A DNA stretch of 64,000 bases from Micropterix aruncella (taxonomy: Eukaryota; Arthropoda; Insecta; Lepidoptera; Micropterigidae): assembly GCA_944548615.1 (NCBI GenBank), contig OX155973.1, forward strand, positions 21,089,728 through 21,153,727, written 5' to 3'. Under the pieces are notes generated by a model. The model made no database searches, had not been told where the DNA came from, and saw only the letters and a program-made list of their open reading frames with translations. Of the stretch, positions 1 through 10,200 are shown piece after piece. Positions within the stretch are counted from its first letter, which is position 1. Every line of letters begins with the position of its first letter. Position numbers and translations under genes: made by a program.

Positions 1-536
1 CCTTTTTAGCTGCCAAAGGGATGTACAAAAGATATCTATTTCAGTGGGTAAGGAATTAAGAAGAGCTATAACCCTTCCCACTGGCCTGTCTACAAAAATA
101 TTTGTACGGTGGTACGGCACATTAAACAATAGATGCGATCTCCTCGCTGTGTAATTTACCGGTACGTACAATTCAAACTTACATAGTATCTCTGGCAAAT
201 AAATTGTTCCTTGAATAAGTTTATATGCAAATATAATTAGTGAAATATATCGACGAGTTTCAAGACTGTTGTATCCTACCATTCCTAGCACAAAATCTGA
301 CGGAAATAAGTAAGGATAAATATTGGATTTTCTGTAATAAATATATCTTAAAAATTTTCTTTGAATACGCTCTACCATCTGAATGTATTTGTTTTCACTT
401 GTACACCAGATGACCGAGTTATATTCAAGTATGCTACGGACTAAACAATTATATAGTAGAAACATTACATGAATATTATTAAACTGTTTGCATATGCGAA
501 TAACAAAACCCTCATGGGACCGATCCTCACTATAAG
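1..536 (-). pseudogene. LINE reverse transcriptase C-terminal part (truncated by window edge)
   Basis: The minus strand is open from about 536 down to base 1. It reads as the region after the catalytic core of an insect non-LTR reverse transcriptase. Key motifs are SILEYNSVIW, then VERIQRKFLRYIYYRK, then YNSLETRRY. This is the usual order of LINE C-terminal sequence (polymerase thumb, LEYxxxxW, 'RR' segments). The 3' end lies beyond base 1, so its integrity cannot be judged. No start codon is expected because this is an internal fragment. It belongs to the Jockey/CR1 group; the exact clade is not resolved. Confidence 0.7.
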
Positions 537-2209
537 CGTGACACAACTTGCTGTGGGTTTTATTTAAAGTGTAGATAATAATTATGATTTGTTACGCTTG
601 TTGCATATTATGTACATTACCATTAATAATTAAATAAATAAATAAATAGTAGCTGTAACTTTCGAGAAACGGTAAACTGATGATGGTATCTTGTAACTTT
701 TGAGGAATGGGGCCCAGATCGCCACTCGTCCCATTAAAATTGGTCGCTGAGTTCGTTATCAAAGCCACCATTCTGTACAACATCAATTAGCACTAATAAA
801 GCACAAATAAACAATGTCTTTGATGCATGCCCAGATTATTACCATTATTTTCATATATAAACCAAAATCGTGAAAATTTAAACCAGATTTGAACAGCATC
901 TGCCTTAATTTTCAAGGCAGATACATTCTCATTATTGACAATTTTGGATGAGCATTCGATGCCTGAGCGGGACCAGAACTTCTGTCTAACAGTATACTTC
1001 AGGACATGTTATTGGGTCAGCGCCTCCAGAGCGCGTAATTTTGTTCATTTCAGTATATCAGACGACGAGACTTTCTAAAACAAGAGACGGCTTCAGCTAG
1101 CTATATTAGCTTTGTGCGGGGAATCTCATGAGCCGGGTCAACGGCCCAACTTGCATGTGGCAGGTTATTCCTCCCTGGACGGGTTGTTTACTCGAAATTG
1201 CAGCTCCAGCCGCAACTACCTCCTACTCCAAGGCGTTTTTCTGAAGGTATTAATCAGCACGGTGACGCAGCCACTCGGGAGACCTTAGAGCGATGGGTTT
1301 GAGTGGTTCGGTCAGGACTGTCGCAAGCTGGTCTCCTCGTGCGGCTGTTTTAAGACGCGGACTTTGAGGCTTTCCAGGCAAAGTGTACTAACGTGGTCCC
1401 CCTACGAATTGGGTGTTAAGACATTTCCAGTATTGATCATAGCCATACTAGAATAGACCACGCAACTAGTCTGAGAAATCGATAGAGAAATGGAAAGAGG
1501 AAGCTACATATGGACCCCCTCTGTTCTTGTTTAGTCGTGCATGCGGGGGAGACACGTAAATATATACTGAGTGCAACGCTTCGATGCGATAATATGTCTG
1601 CTATGTGGGGCAGTTGAGATTTGAGCGTTTGTCGTATTTAAAAGTATTTGTTTTAGCTGTGTTTCGATTTAAAATTTTATGTAAAATAACTCGGAATTAA
1701 AGAATTCCGATTTATTATACTCAATTAAAGATAGAAGGGATAGAGGGACTAGACAAGGATAGAGGGGGCCCATCTCTTCTATTCAGCTATCGCATTCACT
1801 AAGAGTCCACCATCGTACTGCCGCGGTCTATTCTAATACGTCTCTGGTATTGATATGCACAAGTCCGTTCTCATGCATTTCTCGCACAGCCGGGACTGCG
1901 CGACGCGACCGCTTTCCAGTAACGCTCAAATTTGATCCGCTCCATTAGCTATTTTCTATACCGCTTCTGGTGCTCCTCTTCCCCCTCCACTAACTCTTGA
2001 TTGGCCGCCGCACTGCAATTGGCCAACACGGTGTTATGCTTTGGCGGCACTCCAAAAGTTGCATGTCACAAATTTTTGCTCGCTGTAGTTTGAACCAGCA
2101 ATGCCAAATAAAATGCTATTAGATTCACCGTCAATGCTATCACCGCCACCTGCATTTCGCCGTCGCAGAACGGTTGCCAAAATGTACTATGGAGTTATCT
2201 ATTATAAAA
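537..2209. other. no recognisable gene; GC-richer block 960-1620
   Basis: No coding exon, tRNA or named transposon could be supported here. Bases 960-1620 are clearly richer in GC than the surroundings and resemble in style, but not in alignable sequence, the GC-rich dispersed repeats found elsewhere in the window. It may be the untranslated part of an old LINE. Confidence 0.4.
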
Positions 2210-2679
2210 AAGGTTTAAAAAACTGATTTACCGCATGGATTTTGTAGCACACGACGTTTCGGCGATGTTGCAACCGCCGTTGTCCAGGGTAGACTGTCAC
2301 TCTACCCTGGACAATGGCGGTTGCAACCTAGGACGTATCTAAAAGGGACACAGAGGACGCATCCCCCCAAAATTTTTTGATTAAAAAATAAAGTCAAATA
2401 TTTAGAATCAGGGAGAATCCGCGACTAAGTAGGTATCTAATGTCAGGCACGTATCCAGGAGGGGGGGATAGTTAAGATTTAACGTCTGGAAATCGGGTGT
2501 ATTTTCATTTCATTGTACGGGCAAATTCAAATTTAGTGGGTACCGCGCGCGTTGTTTCAATGAATGCCCTCCCCGAAACTGAAGTCTGGATACGTGCCTG
2601 GTTGCAACAACACCGAAACGTCGCGTTCTACAAAATTCACGCGTTAAATTCGTTTTTTAAACCTTTTTATAATGTTGAG
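2210..2679. repeat. Penelope-tail palindrome, split by a hAT-like insert
   Basis: The left arm carries the Penelope tail in minus orientation (2228-2296) and the right arm carries it in plus orientation (2300-2327, continuing at 2601-2679). The arms meet at about 2297-2299. The tail is recognisable by the blocks ATTTACCGC, ACGACGTTTCGGCG and CCGCCGTTGTCCAGGGTAGA, shared with coding Penelope copies at 11.8 and 41.7 kb. No target duplication for the whole palindrome was found. Confidence 0.75.
2328..2600. mobile_element. hAT-like MITE inside the Penelope palindrome
   Basis: The element interrupts the palindrome's right arm and is flanked on both sides by the 8-bp direct repeat GTTGCAAC (2320-2327 and 2601-2608). 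Imperfect terminal inverted repeats CTAGGACGTATCTA and CAGGCACGTATCCAG are visible. A further CAGGCACGTATCCAG copy lies inside at about 2443, so the element may itself be composite. An 8-bp duplication and CAGG-type ends fit the hAT superfamily. It has no coding capacity. Confidence 0.7.
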
Positions 2680-3017
2680 TAATTTTATACCATATATGGT
2701 AAAAACCAATGATACTACCCATATGCAATTGTCTATTTCTACCACATTTTGATATTTTTATATATTACAAATGCAGCCAAATTTAACAATTACCGCAATA
2801 AAATTATTTAACAATTTAGGTGAAACTCCAAAATCTTCCTTTTCTATCGTTTAGGTAAAACATAACCTCATTATAAAGTCTGAACTTTGTATAAATTTAG
2901 TAGGAAGTACCTTTCGTATTTTAGAGCCCCTATTTCCTGACCAAATTTTAGGAATCTTCGTCTTAAGAACACTTTTATAGATGACAAAAAAAAATAGTTT
3001 ATATTCACGACTGTTAG

Positions 3018-3395
3018 TGTAGATTTACATCACGTCAATTAAAGGCGTCACTGACTCATACTGTTTACATGCAGTCAGTCACTCGTAGATATTTCTTCAG
3101 GGTGTTATTGAAGTCAGTCAGGAAAAATGCGTCATTTACGCGAGTAAAAATTTTCCATATGACGCGACGCCCTGCCAGCACAACGCAGTGCCAGCGACTG
3201 ACCGTCTACTGACTTCGACGTTTACACGTGGTCAGTGCTGCTGGCGCAGAGCGGTGGGGAAAGCGGTGGGAAGTCAGCACTGACGCGACAGCGCTGTACC
3301 GACTTAAAATCAACTTACTCGATGACAGTACAGGGTCAGCTCTGGCTTGTTTTGAGTTTGAAGTCAGTAACTGACTCAATGTAAATCAGCCTTTA
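3018..3395. repeat. MITE-like sequence rich in CAGTC motifs
   Basis: GATTTACAT near 3022 is matched by an inverted copy (ATGTAAATC) near 3380. The interior repeats GACTGAC/GTCAGTC words many times on both strands and is GC-richer than its flanks. The target duplication was not resolved. It is non-coding. Confidence 0.4.
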
Positions 3396-3399
3396 AGCA

Positions 3400-4440
3400 C
3401 CATAATAATGTAAGTGTAATCACGATTTTATCCAATCCAAATAGTAACAATAATGTAAAATTGTGCTTATAGAGACTAGTCAGCTAGTTGAGTTAAAGAG
3501 TGCATTGTGGAGACTACCTGCGTTTATCTTCTTTGAGTGGCGTCTCCTACGTCTGTCATTACGTACATCACTTAATGTGGTTAAACTTAAAAAACCTTTA
3601 TAAAAATATGGAATACCTAATCAATTCTATGAAATAAAAGTCCAAGACTTCATTAAGCTTAGTGACTCATTATTATAATAATATTACATATAGATACTCG
3701 CTGATTATTTCATTTTTTTATAAATAAAGATATGATTTTTACGGTGTTTTATTTTTTTGTGCATTTCCTGTCCTGTGAGTTAGTTGGAAAGCCAGCGACA
3801 AAAAGGTCAAGAGTTTTTGAAAAACTGATTCTTTCAGATCAGACAGTATTTTGGCCATAGAATGTCGGGGTACAGTCAGCAGGCCAGATTCCGGGAAACC
3901 TGGCGCTGGCATACTAGGAGAGGTGTAATTATAATAAGTCAAAGCATTTTGGAAAAGCTGAAAATTCATCAATAGACAGTGAATGCAATAAAGAACTCGA
4001 AACATATGGTCAGACTGCTTCATATTCAAACGCGGGGCGTTAGCATCTCCATACCATTATATTGCGCCATTGCGGCCATTATATTGCGCGGCACAACAGA
4101 TGCTTCATAGACCGATTCATGACATGTATTCCGCGGTTTAACTCCCATCCAGTAGACGAACCTGGAAAAGACTCTGTGAATCTTGTGTCTTGGCTGTGTC
4201 GAGGTCAGGGATCGGATCCAATCTGAGGGAGGACCTTGGGCGACACTGATCAGTTTGGGCATTGTGCGACATTTGCCAATCAACTGTGCACTCTGGCAGA
4301 AAACCAGGGGGGGGGGGAGGTTTCGAAACAGTCTCACACATTTCCTAAAATGCAGGGGTGGTTGATGACCTAATGTCACGACCTGTTAGCCACCCGATCT
4401 CTTTAGTTTGACAGGCAAAGTAAAGATAAATTCTAACTGA
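3400..4440. other. no recognisable gene
   Basis: Several short minus-strand open frames (3739-4379) overlap one another in different frames and match no family I recognise. Otherwise this is AT-rich spacer. Confidence 0.4.
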
Positions 4441-4445
4441 ACTAA

Positions 4446-4740
4446 GTTCAGGTAGAGGCCGCGCAAGCGACTTCAAATCCGCAACCAGATTGGAGAATCT
4501 GTCCAAATCTGGTAGTAAGGGCACTAGGTTGGTCCGCTGGGTGCACTTCCCAGTGTCTCAATAAGGCGTTGGACTCATACGGGCTGTTAGCGTAGTTTGG
4601 GTGTAAATTGTGCTGCCCACTAAGTTTTTCGTTCACTCCATGGGAGACAGAATGACACAACGTCGTTATAACTCTCTGGGGTGACAGACTAGCCCGTTGT
4701 AATCGACAACCCTCAATGGGCACGCGGGCTCAACAGACAC
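4446..4740 (-). repeat. GC-rich dispersed repeat (family G), reverse copy
   Basis: The reverse complement reads GTCGATTACAACGGGCTAGT, then a CACCCCAGAG block, and ends near a GATTTGAAGTCGCTTGCGCG block. The same blocks in the same order occur at 37861-38470 and 43250 onwards (+). A reading frame running CRLQRAS, then NALLR, then FEVAC is open through this copy (91 codons, 4723-4448) and partly shared with other copies. It may therefore be a once-coding part of a LINE. Function unknown. Confidence 0.55.
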
Positions 4741-4769
4741 AGAAGAACTTGTTATGTGTGTTTACTCAG

Positions 4770-4887
4770 AATTATCCACAAGAGAGGATCACGGAAACTA
4801 TTCGGCAAAAATGGGTCAAATATGAGGCTGGACCTTCGTGGATCATGCAAATAGCATCGAACGTGAGCTGGCTGCAGGACCTACATG
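4770..4887 (+). CDS. candidate internal exon of an unidentified host gene
   Basis: An acceptor TTTACTCAG precedes 4770, and the strong donor ATG|GTGAGT follows 4887. The 118 nt between them are open in the frame starting at 4770. They encode 39 residues plus one base, beginning NYPQERITETIRQKWVKYEA and ending WLQDLH. Composition is more codon-like than the flanks. I do not recognise the protein and found no partner exon, so an LTR or LINE relic with chance splice signals is the alternative. Transcript evidence would decide. Confidence 0.35.
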
Positions 4888-5120
4888 GTGAGTAATAGTT
4901 ACGTTTCTGATGTTATTTCGTTATGTTCTCTTCAAAACATCCCTAATTTTGCAAAATCTTTGTTTTATTTTTAATGCTCTATTAAAGGTTCCCCCTACTA
5001 TAATCCGAATGCTTTGTTAATCCGAACAGGGTACAAATTTACAGTGTTGGATTATTTGTAGTTGCAATCACGGAAAGAGCCAACTTTACTCTCTATCTGA
5101 TTGGAAAGGCTTTCCAACAT

Positions 5121-5640
5121 TTGTCAGCAGAGGTGTTTATAAAGATCTACAAGACTTATGCGAGACCTATTCTTGAGTATGGCTACCATGGTGCTCTGGA
5201 AGCCCTACTTATGCAAATATGTAGATGTCCTGGAAAAGGAGCAACCAAAATAACGGTGGGCCTGAAGAGTACGAATTATGAAGATTCCTCGGAATTACTT
5301 GGACTGACTACTCTCAAACAAAGAAGACAACGAGGGGACCTGATTGACATATAAAAGTCTCCCAAATTATTATGATGTTCCAAGGCTAGAAAATATATAC
5401 AAATTCAACGTCAACACAAATCTTGGAGGTCGTGGCAAAAAACTTTAGCTTGCAAAATTTAAATCAATTCCTCCTAAGAACATTCTGCAAAATAGTGTGG
5501 TGGAATGTGGAATAAACTATCATTTGAAGTAATTAGTGCAAGCTCTGTCAAACAACTTAAAAACAGACTGTTCAATTTAAATGGGACTCGATTTGTTCTT
5601 AAAAACTTGTTAATATTATGGCTATCTTTACAAGATCAAA
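5121..5640 (+). pseudogene. LINE reverse transcriptase C-terminal remnant
   Basis: The first 77 codons read FIKIYKTYARPILEYG, then LLGLTTLKQRRQRGDLI. This is the typical end of an insect LINE reverse transcriptase ('RPILEYG' followed by 'LGLxxLxxRRxRGDLI'). After a frameshift the match resumes at about 5500 with WNKLSFEVISASSVKQLKNR, the usual final helix-like segment. It is 5'-truncated and frameshifted, hence dead. Confidence 0.7.
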
Positions 5641-5821
5641 ATTTTAACACGGATGTTTTTTTTTAAATTACTAATATTGATAGGTTTATATTTAAAATAA
5701 ATAGACAGCTAATATAAATTGGATACCTGCGGTTAGAAAATGAACTGCTACGAGAAAAATCTTTGTATCGATGTATATGAATTTTGTATCTATGTATGTA
5801 TTGTACTTATTCTATGAATAA

Positions 5822-6487
5822 ATTCGAGTAGCCGCATAATTTCATGGCAGACCGCGGCAATTTATTGGAATTTCTTGCAATATCGCCGCGCTTGACAAAA
5901 AGTACTATAACTATGGCAATCGGTACTATAACTATAGCAATCATAAAAAGAATAACTGAGCAATGATCGTATTGAAATTTCGTATATAGAATATTAAAAT
6001 CTCATTTTGTAAAATAATTAGATAATTATGAATAAATATGAGAAAGTCGAATGTGAAAAAAACTCGGCATTTCTAACTTGTACTTGTCTTATGGAATAAT
6101 ACGGAACCCTATTTAGAAATTGTAAATACTATCGTTATCTTTATTAGATTCTCTATCAAATTTAATATTTCGTTTAGCTTATTTACATACAAAAATATTT
6201 AGATATTAACTCATAAAGACCAATAAAAATTTTGATGATTTCTCAAAAAAAAAAATGATGATGTTTGACAATGGAATTTTACCAGAAATATCCGCAAAAT
6301 GATGCACGAAATTATTCTAGCGGTCGTCTATGTATCTATGGTAATAATGAGATATTTGGTATAGATTTTAGGATGCGTTCGAATTAGAAATACTGTGCGC
6401 TCCGGGAGCAAGCCGCCAATATTGGTCGTTACGTAGTCAACGGTGTTCTGATGTGCAGCCAAATTTGGTTGTTACGTAGCCGACGGG
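5822..6487 (+). mobile_element. TTAA MITE, family T2
   Basis: This shares its whole length with 40296-40969. It starts near TTCGAGTAGCCGC and ends GTAGCCGACGGG followed by TTAA (6488-6491). The left TTAA is lost. Tandem subterminal words of the type CCAAATTTGGTTGTTACGTA near the right end look like transposase-binding repeats. It has no coding capacity and is probably mobilised by a piggyBac-type transposase. Confidence 0.7.
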
Positions 6488-6645
6488 TTAATTAATTATA
6501 TGAAATATTTTTATATTTGTTAATATAAACGGTGCAGGTTTAACTTTTATTTTCCTTCCTTTTCACTGTTCTTTTCTTTCTTTTCGAATTATATTACTTT
6601 TAATACTATTATTCATGTTTTTACACCATCTGCATCATGTGCATC

Positions 6646-6856
6646 TAGGCCCCGTTTTAATTTTATTTTAATTCCATTTGTTTTATTTTATTATGTTTTA
6701 TTGTGTTAATGTTTTATTTTAATTATGGGTACAGTGGTTTGGCAGTAATTAATGTTTTGGTGAGACAGTGTCATAAATCAATTTTTTTAATAATTTTTAC
6801 TAAAATTTTTTGGGACATCAACTTGTCAATCGGCTGAGGGGCCGAGGCCTGAAGGG
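6646..6856 (+). mobile_element. TTAA MITE, family T3 (left-truncated)
   Basis: It begins inside the family at GGCCCCGTTTTAATTTTAT and continues through TGGTTTGGCAGTAATTAATG. It ends at GGCCTGAAGGG followed by TTAA. Complete copies of the family occur at 15470, 53981 and 57456. Confidence 0.75.
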
Positions 6857-7143
6857 TTAAGCTACTCTTTACAATGTGTAAGTTCTTTACTTTGGTAACA
6901 ATGTAACTGCTTTTCTTTGTACATATATTAAATAAAATTTAAAAAAAAACTGATCTGGATATATCAACAAGTTGCTTTTCCAAAATAAATATTAATAATA
7001 ATAACCAAACCCAAACCTAATTATCATATTAAAAATTCAATTACTGTTTATAATAATGTATTCGACAATTTCTTACAGAATACAAAAGAATCATACCTCA
7101 AACGGAATAAAGACTACATTATATGACTAATAACAAAAATCGT

Positions 7144-7287
7144 TTAAATTGGCGGCATTCCAGTTTTGGTCTTACAGTTGAGCCATTTGTACAGGAACCT
7201 GATTCGCTTCTGTAAATTGTACCATTTTGTGGGGTACTTGTGTGGATGCGCAGTTTTAGCCCACAGTTTACGCCTCCTCAGAAGTGT
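7144..7287 (-). CDS. mRpL51: mRpL51 last exon
   Basis: The acceptor GATGTTTCAG precedes 7287. The exon has 47 codons and a TAA stop at 7144-7146. It begins [20 protein letters not shown] and ends KTKTGMPPI. The basic [12 protein letters not shown] segment is the family's C-terminal signature. It joins the preceding exon in phase 0 after NEYQ. Confidence 0.85.
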   Translation of the reverse strand, partial: TLLRRRKLWAKTAHPHKYPTKWYNLQKRIRFLYKWLNCKTKTGMPPI

Positions 7288-10200
7288 CTGAAACATCACA
7301 ATTTAACAAGAAAATATATTAAAAATAATAAAAAACACGGCTGTCGTTACAGAAAGTGAACTATTGTATTTATAATTATTTTTATTACGGTTTTTATGAA
7401 ATATTTGTGGTTCTCGTATTTATCCATATAATGTATATCTCCAAAAACGAACTAAATCTGTGTGGAAAAACGAACTTAATCCGAAAAAAATAGCTCTGCA
7501 ATATTGAGTACAAATTTAACAATGACAGCCATTTATTTATTTATTTAATTAATTTAACAATTCATTAACAGTGCATAAGTATCACTAATAATCATATCAA
7601 TAAAAAAAATATATATAATTAAAATTAAAATTAAACACGGCCGATATGAGCATTAGCATTTAAGTACTGCTGCTGCCCAACTAAGTGCCAGGACTTGTTC
7701 CAGGGCAGCTAGCTCTCTAGTTTTTATATCACATATATTCGGCAATGAATAATAAAAAAAATAAATAAAAAAATAAAATAAAAAGGAAAAGAAATATATA
7801 TATATATATTCCCGTCACCATTACAAATTATAACTAATAATCACTAACTAATGATCACAATAGGAAATAAAACACAAAAATAAATAATCGTGTTAATAAA
7901 ATTAAAATAAAATAAAATGTCAAATAATATCAAACAATAGTCACCAAAATTTATGAATAAGTAATAGAAATAAATAAAAAAAGTCAAAGAAAATAATAAT
8001 AATAATAAGAATGTCAGGGATAAGATTTAATGATGGGAACTGTCTCGGTATATTAATTTGTGGATATTTTGCCGGGCGTCATGTTTTAGCCAGGAATCAA
8101 TTTTGGCTTTAAAAGAAGAAGAAGACTTCGGCACATACATTGCTGTGTTGGCGATTAATTAATTTATTTTATTTTATCTGCATCCAAACTTTTCTCTGGT
8201 CGTAACGGTCTCCATTCCATCGGGTTCAGAAGAGGGAGGAAGAGAGAGTGCACCCGTGGTCGCGCGCCCACCTGTGCACTATAATATAGCCTGCGCACTT
8301 GACTGCTTCCGAACAGTGGACTCTGAGAAGACTAAAGAAGTCACTAGAATCTACAATGCAGTCGCTATGGCCGAACACGGCTAGAAGGATATATATGTAT
8401 ATCTCCGGAATTTACTCAATCAGACCTTTCATTTGACACCAAACACGATAAATTTATATTAATTTATTGACATTTCGACATTTAGACAACTACCTACTTA
8501 ATATTTGGACTGTTAAGGTACCCTATGACATAACGAATGACTCAGAATGACATAACGATTATAACAATGCCACAAACTTCTAAATCGGTTCAAGCGTTTA
8601 GAAGTTATGGCTGAATAAAGAAACGTAAAACATACATAGATGAACCCTGAACACGTTACACTCCTTTTTTGTTGGGCAGTCGTGTAAAAATTATTAGTCT
8701 GATATATGAGTAGACAAGTAGAAATATAAGCTGTAAATAAATAAAATACAAAGGGCGGGGCCCATCATAAAACATTTTTTTTTTTACACTTCTGGGGGGT
8801 GAGCGGTGGATTCCGGACTAACGACTGGCTGTGGTAGATTTAGGACAGTGAAGCCGTTCCGAAAGATGGCATTTGCTAGATCATGGTATTTATTTCATTT
8901 ATACTCGTAATCTTTTGGGATATATGATTCCCATGAAACAGTTAAATTAAATAAAATACAAACGGAGCTGCCATGGAATTCACCGACCAAAGTCGGCCCA
9001 TCATATACTATTATTACACTTCTGGGGGATGAACTGTGGATTCCGGACTAACGACCGGCTGTGGTAGGTTTAGGACAGCTGTCTTGCCACATGTGAGCGT
9101 TCACCTTACCACCCATTCACTCCCCCTTCGAAGCCATAGAATTTGAGAAGCAGAAATTGCAGTTTTAGATAATTTTTCTAGGAAGGAGTTGATTATTTTC
9201 CTGGAGAGACCAAGATCTTTAAAAAGGTGAAACAGAGATTTAGCTGGCAGGCCACGAGCGTCAACTTCCACCGCGTGAAGGTAAACAGTGAAGTCGTTCC
9301 GGGTGACGGCATTTGCGAGATCATGTTATTTATTTCATTTGTACTCGTAGTCTTTTGGGATATTTGATTCCCATGGAACAGTTAATTATACAATAACATC
9401 TTACAAAATAGAGAGTAGATTTATATCTGGACGGAGAGCTGTGCTTCCGAGACTTTCAGGGAATTTATACTGGTTAGAGACTGAATTGACCAAGGATCCA
9501 ATCCGAAGCTTTCTCGATTATTGAGAAATATTTTGTAGTGAAATGTTTTTTGGCTTTAGAGCCATCCCGCACAAACTGTACTGAAGGTTTGAAGGGTACT
9601 GTCAAACCCTTGTTGGCACCAGCCACTGAGAGGCTAATTACCTCGCAAATAACAGCAAGGACTTTGTCGTGGCGTCCATGATCTGAGGCCACCTTGTAGC
9701 CAGTTATAATATGTCTAGCTGTACAAGGGGTATTGCTACAAAGGGGACATGAACTATACTTGGCATAGCTCCAACGAGCGGCGTAGCTCCAACTGAAATG
9801 AAAAAAAACAACCGACACAAAGACCCGGGTTTATGATCTTTTACAGCCAGGAAAATAATGAAATAACTACCCGAAGAAGGCATCGCCTAGCTAACAGAAG
9901 TTTATAATATCATTTTATAGAGGGGATATGTACCACCTCAGTGGAAAGTTTTGCAAAGCATAATGATACTGGAAACAGTAAACAGTCCACAACAGGAAAC
10001 TTAAACCTGGAAACAGTCCAAAAAATGTCAAATCGTACCGCCCAATTAATATCCTCTTGATTCCTTCTAAGATTCTGGAAACTCCCTTTCTAAGAAGACT
10101 ATCTCGCAAATAACAGCAAGGACTTTGTCGTGGCGTCCATGATCTGAGGCCACCTTGTAGCCAGTTATAATATGTCTAGCTGTACAAGGGGTATTGCTAC

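Noticed and set aside
3739..4379. Overlapping minus-strand frames as a gene
   Set aside because: Three frames overlap in the same place, and none shows a family motif.
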